The notes beneath the pieces were generated by a model. It did not search any database. It worked only from the letters and a program-made list of their open reading frames with translations, and had not been told where the DNA came from. 64,000 bases of DNA from Strigops habroptila (lineage: Eukaryota; Chordata; Aves; Psittaciformes; Psittacidae): assembly GCF_004027225.2 (NCBI RefSeq), contig NC_044284.2, positions 13,806,501-13,870,500 of the forward strand, read 5' to 3'. This document shows positions 1-14,052 of the stretch, piece by piece (the first letter of the stretch is position 1; each line of letters starts with the position of its first letter). The translations under genes were made by a program, and so were the position numbers.

Positions 1-3000
1 TCACCTTCCAGGCAATGGCTTATGATCTGCTACCAATTGAAAATGATACTTACAAGCAAGTACTTAAAGAAAAAAAAAACATCTAAACACTTTAGTCTTG
101 ATTATAAAATCTGTGGAATCGTTTAGCTGAATTGCACCATAGCAATATTAGCTGCTTATATTATGTAAGGATCGCTTCACTTTTTATTGGTCTTTCCTTT
201 TGGATTTGTAACTTCCTTTTTTTGTTAACTTCCTCATTTAGTTGAGATTAGGTAAGATCTGACTAGAATTTTTTGTGAAGTTTTGAGTCTAACAAATTCA
301 ATTTCTTTTAAAAACAAAGAACATTGTACTAGACTTGAAGTAAAACCTTAGTAGTAGATGTTCAACTTCTCTACCTTTTCTTTCATATGCTCAACCTTCT
401 TGGCCTAACAAGGCAAACATGACCAGTAATCAAATACTGAGAGGAAGCTTAGCTAATTCTAAGGAGTGCTCACTTTTATAGCTCCAGTCACATAATTTGT
501 GTAATTGTTATAATTTCCGTGCTTCTCCCCTAAATGCACATTTAGTTAAGCCACATTCAGTTTATGAGCATTATTTTATCAATATTTGGAATAGTGTGTC
601 ATGTTTTTGTGCAATGTATGCACTTTGTCAGATTGTTCTGACACCAAAGATATTGGTAAGACTTGGCTTTCTGATGACCCACTAGAGCAAATGAGAACTA
701 ATCACCTCACTGTTTAGTTAAGCAAAGAGGAATGGATCTCTTTTGTCAAAAACATTTGGTGAATGTTTTCAAAAAAAATGTAGAATTTGATGAATCTGAA
801 ATTTGCTGGGTATGAATATATAGTAGAGTGTTTTCTAAGCAGTCATGATCTGACTTTCACAATTAATCTTGTAATTTTTATTTTTTTCTCTTCTGCTCTC
901 TGGCCGTATGCATTGTGAGTTTCTGTAAATGTGCAAATGTGATGTAGTGTGGTTGCGGTTGCTTTATACATTTATTTCTGTTTGTAGAAAAGTAGTAACT
1001 GGTCTGTAAGGCTGTGAAGCATGGTTCTTGTATACATGAAGTAATTAGTCCTACTTAGTCTATTTTGTTGGTGAGTGGGACTTCATTTTTCTTCAGAGAT
1101 ATAAAATGTCCTGGAGTAAATATAGAAAGCTGCACTTTGCAATCTCAACATGTGCTACTTCGCATGCAGTTTGCATTTGAAGCCAAAGGGAGGTTTACAT
1201 TGGAAGCTGAAGAGAAATTGAGGTGTATGTGAATGTGTGATTGAAACTCTAGTTACCATTGGTTTAAAAGAATGTCCAAGAAGCTATTTCCCCAAAGAGT
1301 CAGTCTAAAAGTCATCTGCTGCTTCTATGTTCAAAGACATAGTCTGTGAAATCCTATGTAAATTATATTGTTGGGCCATAGCTGTGTTATTGTGAGAGGG
1401 GGTTGGAACTCAAACCACATAACTCTGAATTTTCTCTTGGAAGATACAAAACAGAAGGGAAGGAACGGGAGGCAATTCTGGAGGAAGATGATGAGCTCTG
1501 GGTGAAGATTCGGCACAAGCATATTGCGGATGTGATAGAGTATGTGAATAAAATAACAAAAACTAGTTCAAATGCAAGTTACAGAACTTTGAGAGGGAAT
1601 GTATTTGAGCTGTTAATTAGGAATGCAGGCAGTAGTGAAGATGGTTTGCAATATAGACTGCAGTCTTTTAAATAATTGCAGGGAGAAAACACTTTAAGAA
1701 ATAGAAGCATGTACAGAAGTATACAATTTTACTAATCTTAATTACAGTTCTTGAGGGAAATGAAAATAAAATTATTTCCTGGAAGGTGTCTTCAAATCTT
1801 TTAAATCTGAAGGGATTATTTTGCATAAAGTAGCAGCAAGTTATTGCATCGAATGATGTGATGGAGATAGCGTAAACAGAATGTTTTAACTTAAATTTGT
1901 TTCCTTTGTCTAAAACCACTGTCTCCTATGAAGCAGACCTGTATTTGAAACTTCTATTGTAAGTCAGAAGTTCTTCTTGCACAGTTCTGTTACAATTTTA
2001 AGTAAAGATGTTAAATCTTTAAGAACTGTAGTGCTTTTGCATTTGATGACTTTCCTTCCCCCCCCTCCCCCCCCTTCAGGGAAATACCAAAACTTTTTAA
2101 AGAAGTTTCATCAAAAAGAAAAGCAGCAGAAGGAAAAGTAAGTTCTTTAAATTATTAATTATTGTTGGTTTTCCTGGTAATTTAGTTATTTTCAGCTGAT
2201 CAGATCAATGTAATTCATGGACCTATTACAGAAATTAAGGCTTATCTCACTGGCAGTTTTCGGAGGGTGTGGGGGACCAAGGCTGCACCAGGGACGGGAA
2301 ATAATAATGTTAAATATTGGAGGGGGAAGACTTCAACTTGTATCATTTCTTCACAGGTATCAATATCTGCTCTGGCCCAGTTGATGAAAAAGATGCCACT
2401 TTATCGTAAAGAGATTAGTAGGGTAAGAGGTCTTTTGTAACCACAACTTCACAATAAATCATTTTGTACACTGTAATTTTCTGTGTTATTTAAGTCTAGT
2501 TCTGTCCTGACATCTTCCTATATAACTTATCTCCAAATTAGTATATTCACCTGCTGCAAAATTGTGAGAAGAAAGCTTGTTTCCAGGTGTTTCGCTTTAG
2601 TGTGTAAAAAAATCTGCTTTAAATGATTTGTGTGCTTTGAGGATGGAAGATAGCATAGCTGTTTAATGTTTTAAAAGCTATTATGGGTGTTAATCTCTGT
2701 TGAGGATAAACCACAGAAAATGTGTGTTGGTGTTGAAGGATAGTCGAAGGGTTGACTCTTATAACCAGTGAAGATGATTGCTTTGTGTGTTTACAAAAAA
2801 AAGCAAGTTATGGCAGTAATTTTTTTGTTTCTGGTCTTCTAGCAAGTTATTCATCTTAACTTAGCAGAAGATTGCATGAGCAAGTTCAAATCCAACATAG
2901 AAAGGCTGTGTAAAACTGAACAGGTATGGTGAAAAAAACCCCCCACAAACCAAACAACAACTTACTACAGATGTGACTTGTTTGTTTGCAGGAGTAAATG

Positions 3001-6000
3001 CTTGTTCTCAACTGACAACAGTAGTGTGTCTCTTGCCTGGGTTTTGGGGGGGGGGGGGGGAGGGGAGGAGTGTGTGATCACTTTTTGAGGGAGAAGCATT
3101 AAAGCTAAGTGAGAGATACAAGGCTCTTACTCCGCCAGTAAAGGACTTCTGTTTGTTATCTTTAAATCTGGCTGATTTGTATAAGGATAATCTTTGTTTT
3201 CTTTGTTCAAAAGTATTATGAAGTTGCCTTACTAAGAGGCAAGCCCTCTTAAAATGTCTGGGTAAAGCACCTGCTAGGGTGAGGCATTACATTGTGCTTG
3301 AGTTAAAACCTACAGTTTTTATTTATATGAATTCTAAATATCAAACGGTTCAAAATCTTTGAGTGTTACGTAGTGTTATTATAATGCTGTAACTATTGAA
3401 ATAATGAGGACAAAGACTTGTCATACTGAGTTTAAATTGATGCAGCTTGATAGTTTCCTGAAACCTATGGTTTCATTAAAATGCATTTCAAAACACACAA
3501 AACAAAGGGGTGGGTGGTTTATTTTTTGGTGTTTTTTTTTTTTTTTTTTAATGACTACTCACTCAACCATGTGGGTTTGGGGTTTTTTTTTTCCCTTTGT
3601 TTTGTTTGGGTTTTTTTTCCTTTAATTTAGGACTTGGCTCTTGGAACTGATGTAGAAGGTCAAAAAGTGAAAGACTCAATGAGAGTCCTCCTTCCAGTTC
3701 TGCTCAACAAAAGTCATGAGAGCTATGACAAAATTAGAGCTATTCTTCTGTACATCTTTAGCACTAATGGTATGATAAGCTACCTTATTTTTTTGTTGTT
3801 GTTGTTTCTTTCAGTGGTATGGACTTCAGCTCAAATTTTGGGCTAGTCAAGTGTTTTTAGTTAAGCAGCAGTATTGGAGTTGATGGACAAGTTTGAAAGA
3901 AATACTGTCCATCCTCTGTAGCTTCTGTTAAATTAGTAGTGAGGTACTACTGGTAAGGAGTTAAGGCATTCAACACAAGTGCAGATCCATGCAGTGTTTA
4001 AGCATCATTCCTGTTCTTGGATGTTGGCAACAGTTTACGTTTTCTCCTTTTCACTTCGTATTGAAGCTGTTAAAGGGGGAGCTCTGTGTTTTGGAACCTG
4101 AAAATTAACTCAGTGGGGAAGAACTTCTAGTAGAGAAGGAGGAAATTGGTATAATGTTGGTCTGAGGAATCTGTAATAATACTGAGTTTTGGTCTCACAA
4201 ATGGACAAAATTTTATCTAAAATAGAGTATTGTGTTAAAGTAGACTGGCCAAACAAAACAAAAAATCTTGGACTAAGTAACAGCCCAGAATGTGTAAGAC
4301 AAAATTGGTGTTACTCAGTCACATGGTTATTAAGTTGTATGCTTTCCTTATGTCAAAGGAACTACCCAGGAGAACTTGGACAAGCTGATCCAGAATGTTC
4401 AAATAGAAAGTGATAGTGATATGATAAGAAATTGGAAATACCTTGACGTTCCTGTTATCTCCTCAGTAAGAACGTATTCATTTATTTTGTATTTTCCTAC
4501 AACCCAAGCACTTGTCTAGAGCTCTCTTGTCTTTTCAAAGATGCCTATAATGTTCCCTCTAAAATTGTCAGCTGGTGACTTGAGCTAGTTGGCTTTGGAT
4601 AGTGCCAACTTACTCAGTTCCTTGTCTCTGAAATTAGTACTTCTAGTGTATCCTGAATTCTACAGGTATTAATTATTCGTTGTTATTGTTATTTCCTGAG
4701 AATCTCCTACTGATCCCCTTCCCCCCACTACTAATTGGTAATAAGTTTCAAAAATCCAATTCACTGTATAACAAACCTCGTTTTGAAAATCTTTTCAGTC
4801 TGCTGCTCAGCAGCATAAATACCCAAGGAGGGACCGTTCTTCAGAAGAAACTTACCAGCTTTCTAGGTGGACGCCTGTCATTAAAGATGTCATGGAGGTA
4901 AATCTGACCAACTGATTAATGCATGAGTGCAGTGCAGAAATGTGCTCAAGTGGGCAGTTGCAATCAGTTTTTTCAAATTCCATAGTATCTTGAGTTACTT
5001 CTGTTAAATATGCCTGTTTAGCAAAGTGATCACTTGTACACTGTCTGTACTACAGAATGTTAGCCTGCTGTGTGTTAGCAGTGCTCCTTTTAAAGGTGAT
5101 GCAAATGAAAGTGAAAGCAAAAAGTCTTTTTGAACAGCTTGTGCTGTGATTGGCAGTGTTCAGGAATCTGAAGATCTGGATTATTTTTTTTTTTTGTTTT
5201 TCCCTCCAGTGGGTCTTAAAACTGCAATTCAAATCTAAACTGTAGATTAGCAGAGGCTGGGAAATACTACTTGCCAGAGGTGTAGTTGCTCTGTTCTTAA
5301 ACCTCTTCCTAGCCATCAGTTAGTGACCCATGTTGGACAGAATAGTGAGTTCACTGGACCTTTTGTCTGTCCTAGTGCTGTCACTGGTAGATTCTTGGTG
5401 ACTTTCACCTATTCATTTATGTCTTCAGGGGACCCTAACTTCTGTCATACAACTAAAGAGAAATCAGATATGTTAGGGTCATCAGAGATGAAAAGCTGCT
5501 AGTGAAATCTGAGCAGTTAAATCAGTATCGTATTTGTAAAGAAAGCAGATGTGCTTCCAGTTCCTCGTGATATACAAAAGCCTTGTAATAATTTTTGAGC
5601 ATTACACGGTTTAGCATTTTGTTACGTAGGAGTGTAGCTTGTGAGATGCTGCTTGCAACTGGCTGTTCTAAGAAATTGCATGTGCTGGCATTAAATTCCG
5701 GTTAGACATCCTTACTGGAAGTTGAAACTTCGTGGGTTTTAGGTCTACATGGCTGTTTCAAGTGAGTCTCTGTTTTGCCCTTCAGGATGCTATAGAAAAC
5801 AAACTAGATTCAAAAGACTGGCCTTATTGTTCCCAGTGTCCTCCTACCTGGAATGGTTCAGGAGCAGTGAGGTAAACTGTTTAATTTCCTGAAACATAAT
5901 TTGCCCATTTATCAGTATTTTTCTCGTGTACATTTTCCAAGTGTGCTTACTAAGCAGTGAAATAACGTATTTAAGGTAATACTCGTGTAAAATGTATTTT

Positions 6001-9000
6001 TTTCATCTAAGCCATACTGACCTTTTGTTGTTTAATAATTCTTGGCTGTATATAGCTTTTTACTTGGAGTATCTCCCTTTTGCTTCAAAGTTAGAAATAA
6101 CATTTTTTTATTTTCATTCCCAGAATGAGAAGTTTAAACCATTGAGCTTTTTAGCGTGAAGTAGTTTCAGGAATGGATTATTGGTATAGTGTGACTTGGG
6201 CAAAAAGAATGTTTTTATTTATTCTGAAAGTTATTTCTGCTGTGGTAGCAGTGGTGTCATTCTTCAAGGTAATGACTTCAGTAAGTTAAAATTAACATCT
6301 CTAGGTTCTGTCATTAGGGAATAAGGGCCTGTTGGACATTTGACCCCTGTTGTCAGGGGATGGCTTAGACAAGTCCAGAAAAGTTGGAGGTCTTGAGATG
6401 AATTATCTGCTAATGAATGTGAAACGGTGTGTTCCATGTACTTGCATATTTACTGAGTAGTACTGAGAGGTTATTTTGGGATTTATTTTTTTTAGCTCAC
6501 TAATCTGTACTGTCCCTTCCTTCCCTTTTTAATCTCATGAGCTCTTGAACCTCAAGATCAATACCTGCCAATTTGACAGCTTTGTCACATTTGGTAGTGT
6601 TACTTAAATGGTGTGACAGCTGAATAGAGATAGGAGTGTTCCTGTCACAGGAATGCTCATTGCACTAATCAGATGCAGGAATTCATAGGGCGGGAAACTT
6701 ATACACATCCTAAGATTGGAGGAGATGCTTGAATTGGAATTTGTATGTTATGGAATACAAGGCAAAAAGTACAGATGCACAGCCTTGGGAAAATATTTTT
6801 TCCCAGCCTTGGGAGCATAAGGACACACGATGATGATCAAGGCAAGGCAACACCGAGGCAAGTCCCTGTACATTGTAACTGGATCTCTATCTTATAGGCT
6901 GATGCAATGTGAGAATCTTTCAGACACCCTAGCAAAGAGAGATCAGGGCTGGAGATGATTTAATCTGAACCTGCGATTTCTGTATCTCTGTTAGTGTATT
7001 TTAAGTGACTTTTTTTTTTTTTTTCCCTCCTAGCTATCTGAATCTTATTTGATATAACAGCCAAGTATTTTTTGTATTAGAGATTCTGTTCATGTTTAGA
7101 AACTGAAAAACCTAAGACTAGCTTTTTCAAAGGAATGTCTCATGAAAAATGACACTGGAATTGCCAGCATGCAGAATTAAGCTGCTTGGTAGAAGTCCTT
7201 TGTGTGTGTGTGTGTGTAACATTTTTGCTTTGTGTTTATTTTCCCCGATGTGATACTCAGTAGTTTCAGTAATATGCTAACTTGTTCCATTAAAATCCTT
7301 TGAATTATCAATTTGTCTAAATTTTTTTTCTGAACTGATAATCAAACCAGGAAGTGCATGACAGAAAATGCTACTGCTTAAGTGTATTATTTTTACCAAA
7401 ATTACCCAGTAAAGCTATATAAATGTCATCTTATGAAATCTTCCGCAGTGCACGCCAGAAACCTAAGGGTAGTTACAAAGATGAGCGGAAGAGTAGTGCA
7501 AGACTGATTATATTTGTGATTGGAGGAATCACATATTCTGAGATGCGCAGTGCTTATGAAGTTTCTCAAGCCTACAAGTCCTGCGAAGTTGTTATTGGTA
7601 AGCTTGTCTTGGGAAAAGGGTGGTAGGTAGGGTTTTACTACGTGTATTTTTGGAAAAGTAAGGATCTTTTTTTTTCCTTCCAGTCCCTAAATTGGTTCAG
7701 CAAACTAGTACTATAGCCGGTGTCTTTCTTAAAACTATGCATTTAAAAGTATCTTTTTAGTTGATCTAGATTGCATGGTGGTTGGTTTTGGTTTTGTTTT
7801 CATAATAATTCATAATTCATTGTTTTCACAATAAATGCTGTTATGCTCTACAGAAGAATCATTATGAATTATGTTAAAGAAATATATTATTGAAGTAGCC
7901 TGAAGTATAGCGAAAAGGATTTAAACAGACCTGTGTTTTCTTGCATTATGACTGGCAAAACAGTGCAAAATTAGTCTTTTGAGGAGGTAGGGAAGATAAG
8001 TATCTTTAAAAAACAAACAAACAAACAAACAAAACAACCACCACCCCCCCCCAAAAAAAACCCCAAACCATAAACCAACAAACCAACCAAACCAATCCAA
8101 ATTAACTTTTTCAGTGTAGATCAGTTGACTTTGCAACATCCTTGAGTTCTTGTCATGTGTTCGTTTCTAGGGACTTTATGCAAACCACACCATGATTTAT
8201 AGCTTTTGCCCTGAAAAAATGAAGCAATTGCCCTAATCTTCTTAAGGTTCCACAGTAAATGCATGAGTTACCAGCTGGGGTAGTAATCGGTCAGTTAATA
8301 CTTCAGGTGCAGCAAATGCTTGTTCCATCAGCTCCTATGCTTCGAATAATCATTTCATGTAATGCTGTTTAAATTTAGGTGCTAAAGCATTTGCTTATAT
8401 GGAATATCAAAACAGAGCTCCAAAATACAGAACCTTACCAGAGACCTGTATCCATCTCCAGTGGCAGCTGCTGTCCGGATCATGGTCATCTAAAGCATTC
8501 TAAAATGCTTGTGATGCTTATGTCTAGCAATTAAATTTAGTCCTGAGTTTCAAAAAGGATTAAATCTATCTACCCTAATTTTAAATAGATGAATACTCTT
8601 CCTTAAAGCAATGACAACTTGGATTCTGAGACTGAGAGTCTGTTACTTCAGGATAGTGGGGAATGTTGTACGTTTGGTGTAGTTGGGTTTTTTGTTTGTT
8701 TGTTTGTTTGGGTTTTTTTTGGTTGGTTGGTTGGTTGGTTTGCTGGTTTCGTCAGTGGTGGCTGAGGTAGGTTTAATGCTGGTCCTAGTTTTGAGTTGCA
8801 ATCAGAAGACCAGGAAAACAGGAATGTAGTTTAACAAGACTGTTTCTTCATCTGACACTTGTTTACAAACCCACAGTGAGTTGAGGTCACTCTTTTGCTG
8901 TAGTATCTGGCACTAATCTTCCACAGCACCATCCTCACTTTTGTTTAGAGGTTATTCTTGCAGTTTTGTTAGTAATCCTGATCTTTGAGGGAAGGTACTA

Positions 9001-9857
9001 ACTACCAAATTTCCATCTGGCTTACTGCAAGATGAAATCTTCCTGTGTTCCTGATTCAGAACTCAAGGATTAGTAGCCCATTCGGACTATTAAAACTAGA
9101 GGTTCAAGACATCCCTGATCTTAAACAGTTAAAGGTTCCCTTTATAACTCTAGGGTGACCCTTCATGGCAAAAGTTATAATGACTCTCTATGAGAACAAG
9201 AGAGCTAGTTATGTGCTCTTGAAGAATCATAAGGGTTTTGTTTGCTGCTCCAGAGTTGGAATTTGTTGCAAACTTTTCAAGGTGATGTTAGTAAGAGCCA
9301 ATTTTCTGTAACTCCTGTTTCTGTGGCAAAATACTGTTTGTGACATTCTTTAGTCCAGATGGTTTCTGGATTCTAGGTTTAAAGCTTGTTGTTACAACTC
9401 CTCCTTTCAGAGAATGGGCACGTTACGTGCCAGCTGGAATAAATGCATACAGCAGAAGTGGCCCAGGCTTAGCCTATGTTTCAAACGGGGCAGAGCAGGG
9501 ACTTGAAACTTGTATCCGAAGTAAGAATCCTAGTCTGGATGTTTCAGTGTGTGGAAGAGGGACACCATCTACTTAACGTTGACACTTAGAATGACACTTT
9601 CCATGATAACACCTGAAAACACTTTGAGCTGTTGTACTTTAGTTTTCCAGGTACAGTAAAAAACACTGGCATGTCCCCAATGTATTTATTTATTTATTTT
9701 TAAAGGGAATGTCTGAAATTCTGGCTTTCAGACTGATACAGTCAATAATTCTCTTCTTTTGTCAGGTTCTACTCACATTTTGACACCTAAAAGACTACTG
9801 GATGAAGTCAAGAGCCTTAGTAAACCCAAGGATATGGTCTGCATTAAGGATGAATAG
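1..9857 (+). CDS. STXBP3: STXBP3 (Munc18c) C-terminal part, 11 coding exons, 5' end outside window
   Basis: This encodes a Sec1/Munc18-family protein that binds syntaxins (syntaxin-4 and -2 in mammals) at the plasma membrane and controls SNARE-driven vesicle fusion, for example of GLUT4 vesicles. Exons I assemble: 1-55, 1444-1539, 2080-2137, 2357-2422, 2843-2923, 3631-3769, 4359-4465, 4799-4897, 5786-5871, 7449-7597 and 9766-9857. All junctions keep frame and give the last 341 residues (the human protein is about 592). Recognisable stretches are [15 protein letters not shown], the acidic ILEEDDELW segment, [36 protein letters not shown], the PYCSQCP motif and the family signature [12 protein letters not shown]. 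The protein ends IKDE, then TAG at 9855. It has no membrane segment, as expected of a cytosolic SM protein. The first intron in the window has a GC donor. The introns show only simple-sequence tracts. Family identity is very sure; exon edges are read by eye. Confidence 0.96.
3046..3069. repeat. G-run in STXBP3 intron
   Basis: Fifteen G followed by AGGGGAGGAG on the sense strand, about 120 bases past an exon donor. It could form a G-quadruplex in DNA or pre-mRNA. Confidence 0.65.
7201..7217. repeat. (TG)n microsatellite in STXBP3 intron
   Basis: About eight TG units lie 230 bases before the next STXBP3 exon. Confidence 0.7.
8007..8098. repeat. A/C-rich simple tract with (CAAA)n core
   Basis: Repeated CAAA units are followed by a C-run and CCAAACC-like units, all A/C on the plus strand. 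It lies in the last STXBP3 intron. Confidence 0.7.
8685..8750. repeat. T/G-rich tract with (TTTG)n and (GGTT)n
   Basis: Five TTTG units, a T-run, then five GGTT units. The composition is the reverse-complement type of the 8007 tract in the same intron. Confidence 0.7.
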
Positions 9858-12800
9858 AAGTGGTGATGTTAATGATGCATTAGGAAAAGACAAATAGTAT
9901 GTACATATTATTATGGAACTGAGTTTTCTAAATACCGTACCAGGACACTACATGGTTCTGACTGATGGAATGTCACTTTGTAATTTAAATTTGCTGCTTT
10001 TTTGGGCGGGGAATAGAAGGCAGAGGGAAAAATCAACATGTATGTCTCTTAGGTTGTATTTTGTATAGACAGTGTTACACTGTAAGTGCTTTTTCAAAAG
10101 GGCATGTTCATTCCTAAGAAATGATGCTAAAAGTTACTGTGATTATGTATAGACCAGAATTGTCTGAGAACTGTGAAACCTTTCTATTATAGAGTTTATT
10201 TCTACAAATGACTGAAATAAGGGGCTAGGTTCTTAAGTAGAGGCTTTATGAGAAAATTTGGAAATATGAGTTTATGATAAATATATTTCACAGTGTGGTG
10301 TCTCAAGCTATAATATTTTCTGTAAAATAACTCACTGAATTCTTTATACATGTGTAACTGTGAAAAATCAAGAGGTTTTTTTAGATGGTGGTGGGTAAGG
10401 TATAAAGTTAATCACGAAAGTACTAAGCAGCTCTAATTTCAATAAATAACCGGAGAAATGCTGTTGAACTGTGCACTGAAGTACACTTTATATTTAAGTA
10501 ATACAGGGATTATTACTAAAGCTTTTCAAAAAAACGTCATTTCTTACAAACTTCCTTATGATTGTGTCTACGTAGTCCATCTGGTTTAGAAGTTGAATTG
10601 CTTGTAATATACAAGTTCCAAAATTTTTAGCATTAATCCCTTTTTGAGGGAGTAGGGGCAGCGGAAAAGGAGAGGAAAAGAAGGGAAGCAGTTGAATCTT
10701 TCAAATGGCTTGATACTTTAAAAAAAAAAAAGAGAAGCAAAAAGCAAACCAAACACCAAAACCTGATGCATTCAAGAGATTTACTGTTTTCTTCTACTTT
10801 GTTACATACTAAGAAATACATAAATTTGTGTTGAAGGGGATCAACTTCTAAATTATATTAATTCTGTAATACTGGTAATGTTTAGATTTGTCTTGGAAAA
10901 TCACTTCAGTAATTAAATTATGAACCTTTTAAAGGGATGTTGTATTGATGTGCCTTGAAATGTTTGTCGTGTGTCGAATCTGAGAGAAAAGTTGTAATGA
11001 AAATATGAGATTACTCATGGCTTTTTATTTACATTTTTGCCATTGTAAGGGTATTAACTTCTTGTTTTGCAGAAAGGTGGTTTTGTTTCTTTTCCCTTAA
11101 TTTCACCTTCAGGTTAACTAGTAAGCTAGGAGAACATATTTGTTAGGTAAGTTCATTCAAAGTTAATTAGAAGGTGGAAAAGGTCAAATTCCTTCCCCCT
11201 GCATCAGAGAGGAATGAAATGGGAGAACATTATGTAATGACTCTAGAATGTTGCAGGACATGGTGCATGATGAAGGTAAGTGGCTGTGGCTTTCAAATGC
11301 ACGTACGTGAGTTAAACATAAGGTATTCTGATTTTATTTTCAGTGGGAATACAGGCACACCACCTCTTTAACTGGTTCATCAAACGTGCATCAAAACATA
11401 AAAAAAAAAAACCTAGCAGAGATATCTATAATGTTTATCTGAATTCTAGTTTCTAACTGTAAATATCACAGTAAAAATCCAGAGTAAAAGAATGTATTTA
11501 AGAAACGCAGTGCTCAATACTTCTTTAGTAAAGATGCACACTTTGAAATCAGTATTAAACAATTAAACTTAGGAGTTCTTACACTTGGGCAAGAACCACC
11601 CAAGTTCACTGTAAAAGCTGTATGTAATTGCCATTTTTTTCATACTCTGAAAACTTAAAAGCAATAAATACAGAACAAAATAACTGATATCAAAGTGTCC
11701 TACTTAAGGACTGAAATAATTGAAATATAGTAGTATATAGAATCCATTGTATTGATGTTTAGAGTTGAAGAACTACCAGCTTGAAATGTTGGATTACTTA
11801 TATGTATTTGGCAGTGAAGCTGAAAGCAGACACTTGGAAAAAGTATAAGTGCTATCACCAGCTCAGAATTTGATAGCTGATAAATACAAGACTTAAGACA
11901 CTTGACTTTTGGAATCCATCACCCGCTGTTTCCAGAAGGCAAAGCCAAACCTTACTGTAAAGATGGATTAAGAGAGATGCTTTAAGAAATCTGACAGTGA
12001 TATGTAGGTGAAAACAGCTCTTGGTTTGTTGCAAGAGCTTGTGAAGGGGGGAGTGGTGGTGGTGGGAGTGGATTTCTTGTAAGGATACTTACTTGTTTTC
12101 CCAAGGATCTTCTTGGCTACTTTTCTAGATCAAAAATTGTTTTATCAAGATCAAGAATGGGAAAGAGTTATATCAAGATAAACGTATCCCCCAAAACGCT
12201 AATATTTTAGAGTAAATGTAGAAGGTATATTATAATTTTGAAAGTTCCTGTTTTCATATTATACATCTTAAAATAGCTACCTAGTCCACACATGTGGGCC
12301 CAGAATCACATAAGCACATGTTAGTCTGATTCCCCTAGATAAATTGCACTTGGGAATCTCTTTAATATTTCTTAAGTTGAATCTAGAAATCTGGACAAGA
12401 TGCAGAGATGATGAAGATGAAAATCAAAGGTATGGAACAATTTCCATGTCAAGAATGGCTAGAATAGGATCCTTGATCAAGGGGAAAATAAGTGGGATAT
12501 GGTGCAGTAATAGCATGCTTAAAATTGTTGGGGGAGGTGGGGGGGGGGGGCAAAAACCTAGACATAGATGAGAAAAAAGTCTTTACTGGGCTATTAAAGA
12601 CATTACTGTTGATTGGGAAGGGATCTGAGCTTTCAGTTTGCTGGAGAATGCTCTAAGGAAATGTCACTATGTGCTTGTCTTATGTTTTGTATTCTTTTCT
12701 TGAGTATTTGCTGTCAGGCCTGGGACAGTGGGTTCAGACAGTGACCCAGGATAAGCAAAAGGTCTAGCTGTTCTTGTGGTGTGGGAAGATTTCTGTGGTA

Positions 12801-13685
12801 AAGATTAATCTTTTTTTATTGGATCTAGGAAATCTATAGCAATTACTTTAACTATTAAGTTAATTTGCAAACTAATAATAGGAACATTCCAAACATTAAT
12901 CTAGCAACTTCAAAGGCTAGTGAGCGTTTCACCTGTGCTGTTGTCTTAAGCTAAATAAAGCAAAACCATGGATAATAAGCAGAGGCAAATCAAGTTATAA
13001 GGATCTACAAAGAAAAGAAAGGTTAATGGTGGTGTTGGCTGTCAAGTGTGGAAGAAGCCCTGAAAAAAAAGCTGTTGAATGAACGGAGTCTGGGTTATAT
13101 CTCTGTATCCATCAACTGATGAAACCACGTGGGTTTCCCTGCAAAATGACTGTCTTTTTTTTGTAAGCAATGCACTGTCACTTTTAACAGGATTTCCATC
13201 AGTTCATATATACTTGGGAATTGCTTCAGTGAATAACATCCCTGATAATATAAGGCTGTTAACTTGCTTGTAATAACTGCAGTTAAATGGATTTCAGAAG
13301 GAAGATAATATATGACTCGTCTTAGCCCACTGTATTTTACAGTATCTTAAAGTTTTCCAACCTTCTTACTATAACGTAAATTCTCAAAGCCAAATGTATC
13401 TGGCAGGGTAAGGACGCTGCATTGAACAAACGGACAATTTAGTTGTTAAGAGTACTTAGACAACAGTTGGTATCACTCAGTTACTGAGATGTGCGAGGAA
13501 GTCCTTTAAAAACAACTCCCAATGTAGGGCACTCTAAAAACAAAATAATTACAAATTTTAATTACGACTTGGTATGTGAGCATAATGCTTATTGATGTCC
13601 CAGGTGCAGAGGATGTTTCCCTTTGTTCTGCTTAGGCAGCTGCTGTTAAGGTGTAGGAAGAAAATACACATAGTAATCACTGAAC
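9858..13685 (+). other. STXBP3 3' UTR and intergenic space before convergent AKNAD1
   Basis: There are no coding exons here. Plus-strand AATAAA signals lie at 10441-10446, 11663-11668 and 12954-12959. The first would give a 3' UTR of about 0.6 kb and is the likeliest proximal site; the others would give longer alternative ends. A G-rich tract lies near 12533-12550. ORFs in this stretch are short and resemble no family I know. Confidence 0.5.
10441..10446 (+). terminator. Candidate poly(A) signal of STXBP3 (AATAAA)
   Basis: This canonical hexamer lies 584 bases after the STXBP3 stop codon, on the sense strand in A/T-rich sequence. Further copies at 11663 and 12954 could serve longer transcripts. 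Confidence 0.45.
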
Positions 13686-13755
13686 TTTATTCTCCTATTG
13701 GGGCGTGGGAGGGGATAAAAAGTCAAAAAGTTACCTTCGCTTGTTTAAGCCAATT

Positions 13756-13761
13756 TTTATT
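13756..13761 (-). terminator. Candidate poly(A) signal of AKNAD1 (AATAAA on minus strand)
   Basis: TTTATT on the plus strand reads AATAAA on the minus strand, about 290 bases after the AKNAD1 stop. A second copy at 13686-13691 is an alternative. Confidence 0.4.
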
Positions 13762-14052
13762 AAGCTGTCTTAAATGAAAACTCAAAGTAAGTAGCTGTGC
13801 ATGGTAATGGGGGTTAGCCAACATACTGAAGACTCTCAGTAGGATTAGGAATTTGTTTTCCAGTTCTGAGACTGAGTGTGAACATGTGTAATACCAATAT
13901 GCTCTGGTTTGGTTTAGCACTGATAGCTACAGAACAGCTAACCAAGTCGGCTAGCTGACTTTCTGATCTTTGTATTTATCATTGCATATTTGTAGAGATA
14001 CTGATGCTTCAGTGTCAACCAGCAAAACAATAAAGCATTTGAAAGTGGGTAA

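Noticed and set aside
7801..7875. Inverted repeat around CATAATTCAT / ATGAATTATG
   Set aside because: Only about ten paired bases in A/T-rich sequence; not enough for a MITE or hairpin RNA call.
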